A stretch of DNA of 64,000 nucleotides from positions 782,400 through 846,399 of the forward strand of contig NZ_BQXC01000001.1 in NCBI RefSeq assembly GCF_022836435.1, in the 5' to 3' direction. Positions 1 through 8,373 of the stretch are shown one piece after another. The notes under the pieces were generated by a model that worked only from the letters and a program-made list of their open reading frames with translations, searched no databases and was not told where the DNA came from. Position 1 is the first letter of the stretch. Each line of letters begins with the position of its first letter. The stretch comes from Nitrosomonas sp. PY1. Lineage in GTDB: Bacteria; Pseudomonadota; Gammaproteobacteria; Burkholderiales; Nitrosomonadaceae. The translations under genes were made by a program, and so were the position numbers.

Positions 1-1
1 T

Positions 2-676
2 TCAGGCGGGCCTTTCCGCCGCACACCGCTATCAGCTTTGGAGAATGTTACTCCGGAACAAGCGTGTGCTCATCCTAATTGGGATATGGGAAAGAAAATT
101 TCCGTTGATTCAGCGACTATGATGAATAAAGGATTGGAGGTTATTGAGGCGCACTGGTTATTTAATGCGCCCGCGGAAAAAATCCAAGTGGTGATTCACC
201 CTCAAAGCGTCATTCACTCGATGGTTGCTTATATTGATGGTTCGATTATTGCGCAACTAGGTAATCCTGATATGCGTACACCTATAGCGCATGCAATGGG
301 TTATCCAGAGAGAATCGGTAGTGGTGTGGCTGATTTAGATATCTTTAAGGTGGCGCATCTTGACTTTGAGGAACCTAATTTCGATCGATTTGTATGCTTG
401 AGACTTGCTTATGATGCACTCAAAGCAGGCAAAAATATGCCTACGATATTGAATGCAGCAAATGAAGTAGCGGTTGAGTCATTTCTGAATAGACAAATGA
501 AGTTTACCGATATTCCCGCGATGATCGAGTATGCGTTGCAAAACACATCCCACAAATCCATCATAACACTTGATGATGTGTTAGAAACCGATCGTGAGAC
601 ACGCGAAGTGGCAAAGGAATGGCTACAAAAAAGCCACAGCCAACCTCAAAGAAGGCTAAACTATTCTTCGCTTTGA
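2..676 (+). CDS. dxr: 1-deoxy-D-xylulose 5-phosphate reductoisomerase, 3' part (partial at window edge)
   Basis: Dxr (IspC) converts 1-deoxy-D-xylulose 5-phosphate to 2-C-methyl-D-erythritol 4-phosphate with NADPH, the first committed step of the MEP isoprenoid pathway in the cytoplasm. The reading frame is open from base 2, where it reads SGGPFRRTP, the substrate-binding loop of the family. [12 protein letters not shown] and [15 protein letters not shown], both Dxr signatures, follow. About 224 C-terminal residues are present, so the N-terminal NADPH-binding domain lies upstream of the window. A TTG at 38 is an internal leucine codon, not the start. The next gene, rseP, begins 103 bp downstream, the usual proteobacterial order (uppS-cdsA-dxr-rseP-bamA). 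Confidence 0.96.
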   Translation, partial: SGGPFRRTPLSALENVTPEQACAHPNWDMGKKISVDSATMMNKGLEVIEAHWLFNAPAEKIQVVIHPQSVIHSMVAYIDGSIIAQLGNPDMRTPIAHAMGYPERIGSGVADLDIFKVAHLDFEEPNFDRFVCLRLAYDALKAGKNMPTILNAANEVAVESFLNRQMKFTDIPAMIEYALQNTSHKSIITLDDVLETDRETREVAKEWLQKSHSQPQRRLNYSSL

Positions 677-779
677 TTTATTTACACCATTTAGTGATAG
701 TATCTCGAATCCATTTGTTTTTGAGGTCAAAATGATAGGTTCTTCTTTTTCAATCTACCGGATAGTTATCTAATCTAAT

Positions 780-2147
780 ATGTCGATAGGTTACACGATT
801 CTTTCTTTTGTCGTGGCGCTAGGGTTGCTGATTACTTTTCATGAGTTCGGTCATTATCTGATTGCGCGCTTGAATGGCGTTAAAGTACTAAGGTTTAGCA
901 TCGGTTTTGGTCAACCGCTTTTCCGTAAACGATTAGGAAAAGATCAAACAGAATGGGTTGTCGCAGCTATTCCACTGGGTGGCTATGTCAAGATGCTAGA
1001 TGAAAACGAAGGGAGCGTGGCACCTCATGAGCTATCGCGATCATTTAATCGCCAGCCAGTTGCACGCCGGTTTGCTATTGTTGCTGCGGGTCCAATTGCT
1101 AATTTTTTGTTGGCAATTATTCTCTATTGGTTGTTGTTTGTATTAGGCGTTAGCGATATGAAACCCATCTTGGGGCCAGTTGAACCTAATACGCCTGCCG
1201 CGCACGCACAGTTTAAAGCGGGTGAAACAATCGTGCGTATCAATAATGAACCGATTGAAAGTTGGCAAGATGCCCGCTGGGTCTTATTGCGTTATGCAAT
1301 TGACCAATCCGACAAAGTTAATGTTGAAACGATTAATAAAAATGGTGAAATCAATTCTCGCCAAATGGATTTTAGTAAGGTTGATCCTGATAAGTTGAGT
1401 GAAAATTTCTCAGGTGTTATTGGTTTTACTAGCTTCCAACCAATTGTGGCGCCGATTATTGATCAGGTGGTGCCTGATAGTGTTGGGTATTACGCAGGCT
1501 TGTCTGTTGGGGATGAAATTTTGGCCATTAACGATGTTGAGATTTTTAGCTGGTCCGAATTGGTGCAGCAAATTCGCAATAATCCGGGGCAGTTACTCGA
1601 ACTCGATATTTTACGTGGCGAGCAAATTATTACACTTTCAATTACACCAGAGGCCGCTCAAGAAAAAGGAAGGCAGATTGGCAAAATTGGAATTGCACCA
1701 CGTATTGATCGAGCTGAGTTTGATAAAATTCTAGTAAAGGTAAGCTATCCACCTATTCAAGCATTGCTTAAAGCATTCGAAAAAACTTGGGAAACTACGC
1801 AGCTCACTTTTCGCATGCTGGGAAAAATGGTAACAGGCGATGTGTCTTGGAAAAATATTAGTGGTCCAATATCGATAGCCGATTACGCGGGTCAGTCGGC
1901 GCAAATGGGGCTTGCCTCGTATTTGGCATTTTTAGCATTAATCAGCATCAGTATTGCCGTACTTAATCTACTGCCTATTCCTGTTTTGGATGGTGGGCAT
2001 TTGATGTACTATCTCATCGAAATAATTAGAGGCAAGCCCTTGTCAGACAAGATGATGTTATTAGGTCAGAAAATAGGCCTAGCTTTACTGCTGACCCTGA
2101 TGGTTTTTGCTATATATAATGATATTAATCGGCTTATCACTGGTTAG
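780..2147 (+). CDS. rseP: RIP metalloprotease RseP (site-2 protease)
   Basis: Inner-membrane zinc protease that cuts anti-sigma factor RseA within the membrane and so releases sigma-E when outer-membrane assembly is stressed; it also clears signal peptides. The 455-residue product has the family length. The zinc motif HEFGH is at residues 21-25 inside the first membrane segment. Two PDZ domains occupy roughly residues 115-290. The second active-site motif LDGG is at about 403-406 in the third membrane segment, followed by a last C-terminal helix. The ATG at 780 has only a weak ribosome-binding site. The stop lies 3 bp before bamA, so the two are probably co-transcribed, fitting a role in outer-membrane quality control. 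Confidence 0.96.
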   Translation: MSIGYTILSFVVALGLLITFHEFGHYLIARLNGVKVLRFSIGFGQPLFRKRLGKDQTEWVVAAIPLGGYVKMLDENEGSVAPHELSRSFNRQPVARRFAIVAAGPIANFLLAIILYWLLFVLGVSDMKPILGPVEPNTPAAHAQFKAGETIVRINNEPIESWQDARWVLLRYAIDQSDKVNVETINKNGEINSRQMDFSKVDPDKLSENFSGVIGFTSFQPIVAPIIDQVVPDSVGYYAGLSVGDEILAINDVEIFSWSELVQQIRNNPGQLLELDILRGEQIITLSITPEAAQEKGRQIGKIGIAPRIDRAEFDKILVKVSYPPIQALLKAFEKTWETTQLTFRMLGKMVTGDVSWKNISGPISIADYAGQSAQMGLASYLAFLALISISIAVLNLLPIPVLDGGHLMYYLIEIIRGKPLSDKMMLLGQKIGLALLLTLMVFAIYNDINRLITG

Positions 2148-2150
2148 ATA

Positions 2151-4475
2151 ATGAAATTCCGGGTCTTCCTCGCATTCATAGCCTCTTTCTATGTTATTTC
2201 GAGTTGGGCTAGCGATGATTATTCCTTTATTGTGAGAGATATTCGTGTTGATGGTTTGCAGCGCACTGAAGCGGGTACGGTATTCAGTTATCTACCTATC
2301 AAGGTTGGCGATGTCTTAACTGAAGAGAAAACCAATGAGGCAATTAAATCTCTCTATGGCACTGGTTTTTTCACAGATGTGCGTTTGAAAGCCGAAAATG
2401 GGATTTTGGTGGTTGAAGTCAATGAGCGGCCTGCAATTGCAGAAATTGCCATTAACGGTGCTAAGGAATTTGAAAAAGATAAATTGCTTGAAGGTCTAAA
2501 ACAGGCAGGTATTTCAGAGTCTCGAATCTTTAGTCGCTCATTGCTGGAAAGAGCTGAGCAAGAATTGAAGCGTCAGTATATTAGCCGTGGTAAATATGCG
2601 GTTAAGATTACCACGACAACCACACCCTTGGAGCGTAATCGTGTAGGCATTAATTTCGATATCAAAGAAGGGCGTACGGCACGCATCAAAAAAATCAGTT
2701 TCGTCGGTAATGAAAAATTCACCGATAAAGAACTGCGTGGCATATTGGTATTGCGTAAGCCTGATTTGTTAAGCTGGTTTAACAAGAACGATCAATATTC
2801 CAAACAAAAATTAGCAGCGGATTTGGAAACACTGCGCTCTCATTACTTGGATCGCGGTTATTTGGAGTTCAATGTTGAATCCACGCAAGTATCGATCACA
2901 CCAGATATGCGTGACATCTATATTACCATCAATGTAACTGAAGGAGCGCAATACAAAGTTTCCGATATTAAGGTGGCTGGTGAATTACTGATTCCAGAAG
3001 CAGAGATCCGTGAGCTGATTCAGATTAAGACTGGCGATGTGTTTGCGCGCAAAAAATTGACGGATTCAATCAAATCTTTGACCGATCGTTATGGCGATGA
3101 CGGCTACGCCTTCGCTAATATCAATGCCAATCCGGAATTGGATTATGAAAAGCGTGAAGCGGCTTTTACTTTTTTTATCGACCCAGGTAAGCGTGTATAC
3201 GTTCGTCGCATCAATATCACGGGCAATGATCGTACGCGTGACGAGGTTATCCGCCGTGAATTCCGCCAAATGGAAGGTGCGTGGCATTCGACGCAAAACA
3301 TTAATTTGTCGAAACAACGTGTCGATCGCTTGTTTTTCTTTAATAGCGTTAATGTAGAAACACCTGCTGTTGCCAATAAGACAGATCAAGTAGATATCAA
3401 TATGAAAGTGGAAGAGCGACCGACAGGTTCGATCATGTTCGGTGCGGGTTATTCCGATCGTCAAGGCATACTTTTGAATGCCAGTGTTTCGCAGAACAAC
3501 ATTTTTGGTACCGGTAATTTCTTTAATTTGGAGGTACAAAGGGCCGCGATTAACCAAACCTATTCGGCCTCGTTTACCAATCCTTATTTCACAATCAACG
3601 GCGTGAGCTTGGGTTTCGATGTTTACAAGCGTGATATCGATACCCGGCCGCTGAAGTCGTTTGCGGAATTTAAGACCGAAACAACCGGTGCCGGTATTCG
3701 TTTAGGGGTACCGATCGCGGAAAACGATATTGTATCGTTTGGCTTGGCGGCGGAAAATACGCATATTACTACTACGAATAAAAGTCCAAAACGTTATACA
3801 GACTTTACTCACGAGTTTGGCAATTCCACTAATAATTTCCCGTTTACTGTAAGCTGGGCGCGTGATCGCCGCGACAGTGCGATTTGGACGACTTCCGGAA
3901 CGACTCATCGCTTATTTGCTGAGGTTAGTGTACCTGGTGGAGACTTGAATTATTATAAAGTCAGTTATCATCAAAAGTGGTTTTATCCTATTAATGATTT
4001 CTTTACTCTGATGTTGAATGGTGAAGCGGGTTATGGGGATGGTTATACTGGAAAACCTATGCCTTTCTTCAAGAATTTTTTCGCAGGTGGAAATACTTCT
4101 GTGCGAGGTTACGATTTGAATACGCTGGGGCCTCGTGACGATGTTAGTAACTTAAGTGCGGGAGGAGGCGTTACCACTAATTCTCGTTTTTTTGCGATTG
4201 GTGCAAGCAGACGGGTGGTGGGTAATGTGGAACTCATGTTTCCAGTACCTTTTATGAAAGATGACCGGTCATTGCGTTTAGGTTTATTTTTAGATGGTGG
4301 AACGGTATTCAATCACTTTAGTGAATTGAATAATCTCATGCGTTATTCGGCTGGTATCGCAGTGACTTGGGTTTCTCCGATGGGACCGCTGAAAGTCAGC
4401 CTTGCGCAACCTTTAAATGATAAACCAGAAGATAATATACAACGATTCCAGTTTATGTTTGGCCAGCAATTTTAG
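2151..4475 (+). CDS. bamA: Outer membrane protein assembly factor BamA
   Basis: Omp85-family core of the BAM complex, which folds and inserts beta-barrel proteins into the outer membrane. The 774-residue product starts with a signal peptide (residues 1-20, ending SSWA). Five POTRA repeats follow over roughly residues 25-420, recognisable by the RDIRVDGLQRTEAGTVFSYL start and repeated GN/G..Y patterns. A 16-strand barrel makes up the rest. The conserved barrel-loop motif VRGY is present in TSVRGYDLNTLGPRD, and the protein ends in Phe (MFGQQF), the usual outer-membrane C-terminal signature. The gene follows rseP by 3 bp and precedes skp. The lipoprotein partner BamD is encoded in this window at 14975. 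Confidence 0.97.
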   Translation: MKFRVFLAFIASFYVISSWASDDYSFIVRDIRVDGLQRTEAGTVFSYLPIKVGDVLTEEKTNEAIKSLYGTGFFTDVRLKAENGILVVEVNERPAIAEIAINGAKEFEKDKLLEGLKQAGISESRIFSRSLLERAEQELKRQYISRGKYAVKITTTTTPLERNRVGINFDIKEGRTARIKKISFVGNEKFTDKELRGILVLRKPDLLSWFNKNDQYSKQKLAADLETLRSHYLDRGYLEFNVESTQVSITPDMRDIYITINVTEGAQYKVSDIKVAGELLIPEAEIRELIQIKTGDVFARKKLTDSIKSLTDRYGDDGYAFANINANPELDYEKREAAFTFFIDPGKRVYVRRINITGNDRTRDEVIRREFRQMEGAWHSTQNINLSKQRVDRLFFFNSVNVETPAVANKTDQVDINMKVEERPTGSIMFGAGYSDRQGILLNASVSQNNIFGTGNFFNLEVQRAAINQTYSASFTNPYFTINGVSLGFDVYKRDIDTRPLKSFAEFKTETTGAGIRLGVPIAENDIVSFGLAAENTHITTTNKSPKRYTDFTHEFGNSTNNFPFTVSWARDRRDSAIWTTSGTTHRLFAEVSVPGGDLNYYKVSYHQKWFYPINDFFTLMLNGEAGYGDGYTGKPMPFFKNFFAGGNTSVRGYDLNTLGPRDDVSNLSAGGGVTTNSRFFAIGASRRVVGNVELMFPVPFMKDDRSLRLGLFLDGGTVFNHFSELNNLMRYSAGIAVTWVSPMGPLKVSLAQPLNDKPEDNIQRFQFMFGQQF

Positions 4476-4508
4476 GGCGATCAGGCTATTGATTTCAATA
4501 AAACAAAG

Positions 4509-5060
4509 ATGGTGAGGCGATTGAATTATTTGCAACAGAATCGGTTTTTTCTTTTTTTCACTGTATTCGGTTTTTTGTCAATGATGGTTGCAGGGTTTGC
4601 CATTTTTGCCAACAATATTAAAATTGGCGTCGTCAATACTGAAAAAATCCTCCGGGAATCGTCATTTGCGTTGCAAGCCCAAAAAAGAATAGAACAAGAA
4701 TTTATTCCGCGCGATGACGAAATTAAAAAAATGATGGCGGAGGCAAGGATATTACAAGACAAATTAGAAAAAAACGGCGCTGTGATTGCGCATAATGAGC
4801 GCCAAAATATGGAAAGAGACTTAGCCAATCTGAGTCGAAAATATCAACGTGCACAAAAACAATTACGAGAAGATTTCAGTGCACGCCAAAACGAGGAATA
4901 CAGTATTATTTTAGATCGTATCAACAATGTGATTAGTAAGATCGCGGAAGCGGAAAAATTTGATTTGATATTACAACTCCAAGATTCAGTTTATAGAAGC
5001 CAACGTATTGATATAACAGATAAGATTATTAAATTCCTTGATGATGAGACGATGCAGTGA
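4509..5060 (+). CDS. skp: Periplasmic chaperone Skp/OmpH family
   Basis: Skp holds unfolded outer-membrane proteins in the periplasm and delivers them to BAM. The 183-residue product has a hydrophobic N-terminal segment (about residues 13-34) that serves as signal or anchor. The OmpH start IKIGVVNTEKILRES follows, then a long charged helical region (about 60-140) that forms the tentacle-like coiled coils. Its position just after bamA supports the call. The signal segment is longer than usual and lacks a clean Ala-X-Ala site, so the protein may be slowly processed or membrane-tethered. In most proteobacteria lpxD comes next; here fabZ follows after 58 bp. Confidence 0.92.
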   Translation: MVRRLNYLQQNRFFLFFTVFGFLSMMVAGFAIFANNIKIGVVNTEKILRESSFALQAQKRIEQEFIPRDDEIKKMMAEARILQDKLEKNGAVIAHNERQNMERDLANLSRKYQRAQKQLREDFSARQNEEYSIILDRINNVISKIAEAEKFDLILQLQDSVYRSQRIDITDKIIKFLDDETMQ

Positions 5061-5118
5061 TAGTGTGTTTTATTATAGATAGAGCCTTGATAGCGATTAT
5101 GGGATTATAGAAAACCAA

Positions 5119-5562
5119 ATGGACAGCATGGATATTCATGAAATTTTAAGGTACTTGCCGCACCGTTATCCAATTTTACTCATTGATCGGGTACTATCTT
5201 ATGAAGTTGGAAAAGATATTGTGGCGTTAAAAAATGTTTCGATTAACGAACCGTTTTTTTCAGGGCATTTTCCGCACTATCCGGTTATGCCAGGTGTTTT
5301 GATTGTTGAAGCACTGGCGCAAGCTGCGGCTGTGCTAACCTTGAAAACTGAGAATACAGTCAATAGGGACGACACTGTTTATTATTTTGTCGGTATTGAC
5401 GGTGTGCGTTTTAAAAAACCGGTAACCGCTGGTGATCAATTAATCTTGAAAGTTGTAATAGAGCGACAAATCAAAGGATTGTGGAAATATTCTGCACGTG
5501 CTGAAGTGGATGGGCAATTAGTTACCGAAGCAACGCTGATGTGTACCGCTAAGAATGTGTGA
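5119..5562 (+). CDS. fabZ: 3-hydroxyacyl-ACP dehydratase FabZ
   Basis: FabZ removes water from 3-hydroxyacyl-ACP in type II fatty-acid synthesis. The 147-residue hot-dog-fold protein carries the family motif [12 protein letters not shown] with catalytic His50. Glu64 lies on the following helix ([11 protein letters not shown]), as in the family. The N-terminus [18 protein letters not shown] is typical; the ATG at 5128 (Met4) is an alternative start. The gene sits between skp and rnhB with neither lpxD in front nor lpxA/lpxB behind, although fabZ is normally embedded among these lipid A genes. Confidence 0.96.
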   Translation: MDSMDIHEILRYLPHRYPILLIDRVLSYEVGKDIVALKNVSINEPFFSGHFPHYPVMPGVLIVEALAQAAAVLTLKTENTVNRDDTVYYFVGIDGVRFKKPVTAGDQLILKVVIERQIKGLWKYSARAEVDGQLVTEATLMCTAKNV

Positions 5563-5634
5563 TATTCATTGAATATCGATTGCTATCTTTGGTAATCTAT
5601 CGATAACATTCTTATTGAAATAGTTAATTTGAAA

Positions 5635-6228
5635 ATGCAACATGCTGACCCCTGCAAAATAATTTGTGGTGTCGATGAAGCTGGAAGGGGACCGTTAGCC
5701 GGTCCGGTATATGCAGCCTGTGTAATTTTAGACAAAAATTATCACATTGCTGGATTGAATGATTCAAAAAAACTTAGTGCACTGAAGCGATCAATGCTTG
5801 CGACGACAATTAAGCAATATGCGAAAGCATGGGCAGTCGCGTCAGCTTCAGTTGATGAAATCGATCGAATGAATATTTTACAAGCCAGTTTATTAGCCAT
5901 GAAACGTGCTGTGGAAGGTTTATCTTGCGTTCCAGATCAAGTATTGGTGTTGGTCGACGGAAAGCAATGCCCTGATGTGCCTTATCCAGTACAAGCTATT
6001 GTTCGAGGAGATTCCTTGATACCTGAAATTTCTGCTGCTTCTATTTTGGCCAAAACGGAGCGTGATATTGAAATGCTACGATTGCATAGTGATTATCCAC
6101 ACTATGGTTTTGATCGGCATAAAGGCTATCCAACTTCGAAACATTTGGCTGCGTTGCAGCAATACGGCCCAAGCGAGATACATCGTAAAAGCTTTGCGCC
6201 AGTAAGTTCATTAATATTTAATCATTAA
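5635..6228 (+). CDS. rnhB: Ribonuclease HII
   Basis: RNase HII removes RNA from RNA-DNA hybrids and excises single ribonucleotides misincorporated into DNA. The 197-residue product has the family length and the motif [15 protein letters not shown] near the N-terminus (first acidic pair Asp14-Glu15). It also has a second acidic residue in VLVDGKQ and the [13 protein letters not shown] motif. I chose the ATG at 5635; a TTG two codons upstream (5629) is possible but gives no clear gain in ribosome-binding site. It is the last gene of the dxr-bamA-fabZ-rnhB block, where it would normally follow lpxB. Confidence 0.95.
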   Translation: MQHADPCKIICGVDEAGRGPLAGPVYAACVILDKNYHIAGLNDSKKLSALKRSMLATTIKQYAKAWAVASASVDEIDRMNILQASLLAMKRAVEGLSCVPDQVLVLVDGKQCPDVPYPVQAIVRGDSLIPEISAASILAKTERDIEMLRLHSDYPHYGFDRHKGYPTSKHLAALQQYGPSEIHRKSFAPVSSLIFNH

Positions 6229-6243
6229 AAAGGGATTTTCAGT

Positions 6244-6738
6244 ATGCGTATTGAAAGAAATACAATTGTTTCTTTGAGTTATGAGTTGTCGGATGCTGAT
6301 GGGAATGTTCTGGAAAAAACAGAAGCACCAATCAGTTATTTGCATGGTGGTTATGGCGGTATTTTTCCCTTAGTTGAGGAAGCTTTGCATGGGAAGGAAA
6401 TAGGCTATCATTGTTCCATTGCAATGGAACCTGATGATACTTTTGGTGAATACGATAGCGAGCTTATTCGGGTCGAGCCGCGTAGCGCTTTTCCTGAGAA
6501 TGTTTCCGTGGGAATGCATTTTGAAGGGGGGGCAGAGAATTCAGAGGATATGCTCGTCTACAAGGTGACGGATGTAACTGACGATACCGTTATCGTCGAT
6601 GCTAACCATCCTTTTGCTGGCATGTCACTGAATTTTTCATGCACTATCACGGATGTCCGTTCTGCCACCGCAGAAGAGATTTCCCATCAGCATGCACATG
6701 GTGATGATCACCATCACGATCATGGCCATACACATTAA
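6244..6738 (+). CDS. slyD: FKBP-type peptidyl-prolyl isomerase, SlyD family, with His-rich tail
   Basis: Cytoplasmic prolyl isomerase and chaperone of the SlyD type, whose insert-in-flap domain binds unfolded chains and whose His-rich tail binds nickel and other metals. The 164-residue product begins with the FKBP half-strand (IVSLSYELSDADGNVLE) and has the GGYGGIFPLVEEALHG turn. The C-terminus is a run rich in His (HQHAHGDDHHHDHGHTH, residues 148-164). Start ATG 6244 lies behind an AAGGGAT ribosome-binding site. The gene follows rnhB by 15 bp and may share its transcript. Metal binding by the tail is inferred from the family and from residue content. Confidence 0.9.
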   Translation: MRIERNTIVSLSYELSDADGNVLEKTEAPISYLHGGYGGIFPLVEEALHGKEIGYHCSIAMEPDDTFGEYDSELIRVEPRSAFPENVSVGMHFEGGAENSEDMLVYKVTDVTDDTVIVDANHPFAGMSLNFSCTITDVRSATAEEISHQHAHGDDHHHDHGHTH

Positions 6739-6815
6739 ACCTTTGAAAAGCCTCTGTATTACTGCAGACATTATCTTTGTTAAATCTGGAATCACTTGAA
6801 TGAGGTGTTCTGTGA

Positions 6816-7172
6816 TCATGCTGGTAATTTACGTTCGATGCTAATACCTAATTCTTGTACACCTGGAATGATACTCAGTTTTGCAACGCTGACTTTAACC
6901 CAAGGTGAATGAAAGTCTTGCAAAATAGTAAGAGCGATATTTTCTGCAAGTGCTTCCAGTAAAGAAAAGTGCTTTTCTTTGATAAGAACGTTGATTCTTT
7001 CAACAACACAAGCATAATCCAGCGCATCTTCAATATGATCGGATTGACAAGCGAGACTGCTGGGTAGTGCGATTTCCAAGTCCAATCGAATGGTTTGCTG
7101 TACTTTGCGCTCCCATGGGTAAATTCCAATAAGAGCTTTAACCTTAAAATCGCGTAAAAAAATAATATCCAT
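6816..7172 (-). CDS. folB: Dihydroneopterin aldolase
   Basis: FolB cleaves 7,8-dihydroneopterin to 6-hydroxymethyl-7,8-dihydropterin and glycolaldehyde in folate synthesis. The 118-residue product matches the family length and has the start MDIIFLRDFKVKALIGIYPWER, split here by the conserved Gly-Ile-Tyr-Pro-Trp-Glu substrate motif. SLLEALAENIA and the C-terminal ...ISIERK end are also typical. An upstream extension to 7238 is open, but the family start is the ATG at 7172, which leaves a 64-bp divergent gap to plsY. The folB/plsY divergent pair is common in proteobacteria. Confidence 0.93.
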   Translation of the reverse strand: MDIIFLRDFKVKALIGIYPWERKVQQTIRLDLEIALPSSLACQSDHIEDALDYACVVERINVLIKEKHFSLLEALAENIALTILQDFHSPWVKVSVAKLSIIPGVQELGISIERKLPA

Positions 7173-7236
7173 TATGAGTAAAGGCTTGTATGAGTGATCC
7201 GATTTTATTCTATTTTTCTCAAAGACTGCTAATGAC

Positions 7237-7845
7237 ATGCTGGTGATATTTGGTTTGCTTGCTTATCTAATGGGATCCGTTTCCTTTGCAGTAATATCCA
7301 GTTGGTTGTTTAAGTTGCCGGATCCCCGCACGTACGGTTCTAAAAATCCTGGTGCGACTAATGTTCTGCGTAGCGGAAAAAAATCTGCTGCAATCGTGAC
7401 CCTGCTGGGGGATGCGGGGAAGGGCTGGTTAGCGGTTGCCTTAGCGGAGCATTATGCACCTATGTGGGGAGGGGGGCAGGAAGTTATTGCCGTAGTCGCG
7501 GTTATGGTTTTTTTAGGTCACATTTTTCCAGTATTTTTGCGTTTCCGGGGCGGTAAAGGAGTGGCGACAGCGGTCGGTGTGCTGTTAGGTTTGAATGTAT
7601 GGGTTGGCTTGATGGCAATTGTTACTTGGTTACTAACAGCTGCAATTTGGCGCATTTCTTCCTTATCTGCATTGGTGGCTGCTATGCTCGCACCTATTTA
7701 TATTTTTAGTCTTTCAGAATCCCGAGAGTATTGTATTGCGGTTTTAGTAATGTCGCTGATACTGATATGGAGGCATCAATCCAACATTATGAATCTACTC
7801 GAAGGTAAAGAGCAGCGCATCGGTGAGCGGAAATTACCCGAGTGA
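7237..7845 (+). CDS. plsY: Glycerol-3-phosphate acyltransferase PlsY
   Basis: Integral membrane enzyme that transfers an acyl group from acyl-phosphate to glycerol 3-phosphate, the first step of phospholipid synthesis. The 202-residue product has about five membrane segments. The conserved loops are present: GSVSFAVI near the N-terminus, YGSKNPGATNVLRSGKK, and FRGGKGVATAVGV, which carry the acyl-phosphate and glycerol-phosphate contacts. It is divergent from folB. Confidence rests on three intact family motifs and the standard length. Confidence 0.96.
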   Translation: MLVIFGLLAYLMGSVSFAVISSWLFKLPDPRTYGSKNPGATNVLRSGKKSAAIVTLLGDAGKGWLAVALAEHYAPMWGGGQEVIAVVAVMVFLGHIFPVFLRFRGGKGVATAVGVLLGLNVWVGLMAIVTWLLTAAIWRISSLSALVAAMLAPIYIFSLSESREYCIAVLVMSLILIWRHQSNIMNLLEGKEQRIGERKLPE

Positions 7846-8373
7846 TAAATTAACCAGAAGGTTTTGTATAAGATCTTTGGTAAATTTCCAACTTACTATT
7901 TCTAGATAGCCTATGTTAGAGTGGAAATTTACTATCAGTATAATTCGTTAAAACGGGGTTTATTTAATGGTTTTTTCATTAGATATCATTATTTATTTAC
8001 TTGTATTTGTGGTCGGGTTTATTCTTGCGCAGAAATTTAAGAAATAGGGATAAACAAACGCAAGCGAAGGAAAATGAGGTGACGTAGCTTTTGGTATCAG
8101 TAAAGACTGTTTGTTCATACTAGGCTCTCAAAATACCTTTGATTGTGCATTGATTTCTTCATTTTGTTTCTTCCTGGCTTACTTCCTCCCTCAATTACTT
8201 TGTAAGCCATAGGATTGGGTGCTCGAGATTGCTATATAAGTGAACAAAGCTCGGTCTTAACGATTAGCAGTATCAGATCGTACTCTTTTGTGTATGTTCA
8301 GTTAATATATATTCGCAGAATGATGTAATAACGCTAATAAAAATCACGTACGAATTAATAAGGAATTCCTAGC
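7846..8373 (+). other. Gene-sparse interval between plsY and lipoprotein gene
   Basis: A 528-bp stretch with no gene above 30 codons. It holds a 26-codon membrane-peptide candidate at 7967-8047 (listed separately). The last 100 bp are AT-rich (TTAATATATATTC near 8301) and probably carry the promoter of the lipoprotein gene at 8374. A short inverted pair AACAAAC/GTTTGTT flanks 8055-8113 but is too short and too far apart to call a terminator. Nothing else recognisable was seen. Confidence 0.5.
7967..8047 (+). CDS. Possible 26-residue single-span membrane peptide
   Basis: An ATG at 7967 opens 26 codons ending in TAG at 8047. The predicted peptide begins MVFSLDIIIYLLVFVVGF and ends ILAQKFKK: one continuous hydrophobic span followed by a basic tail. 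This is the pattern of small bacterial membrane peptides with a cytoplasmic C-terminus by the positive-inside rule. A purine run AACGGGG lies 7-13 bases before the ATG and could act as ribosome-binding site. I do not recognise the family. With so few codons, chance cannot be excluded; conservation in relatives would decide. Confidence 0.4.
   Translation: MVFSLDIIIYLLVFVVGFILAQKFKK

Noticed and set aside
3066-3557. A 163-codon minus-strand frame inside bamA
   Set aside because: It lies wholly within the certain bamA gene and its translation shows no motif; a shadow frame.
8055-8113. Inverted AACAAAC/GTTTGTT pair after the small membrane peptide
   Set aside because: Seven-base arms about 50 bases apart in AT-rich DNA are likely by chance and have no T-run.
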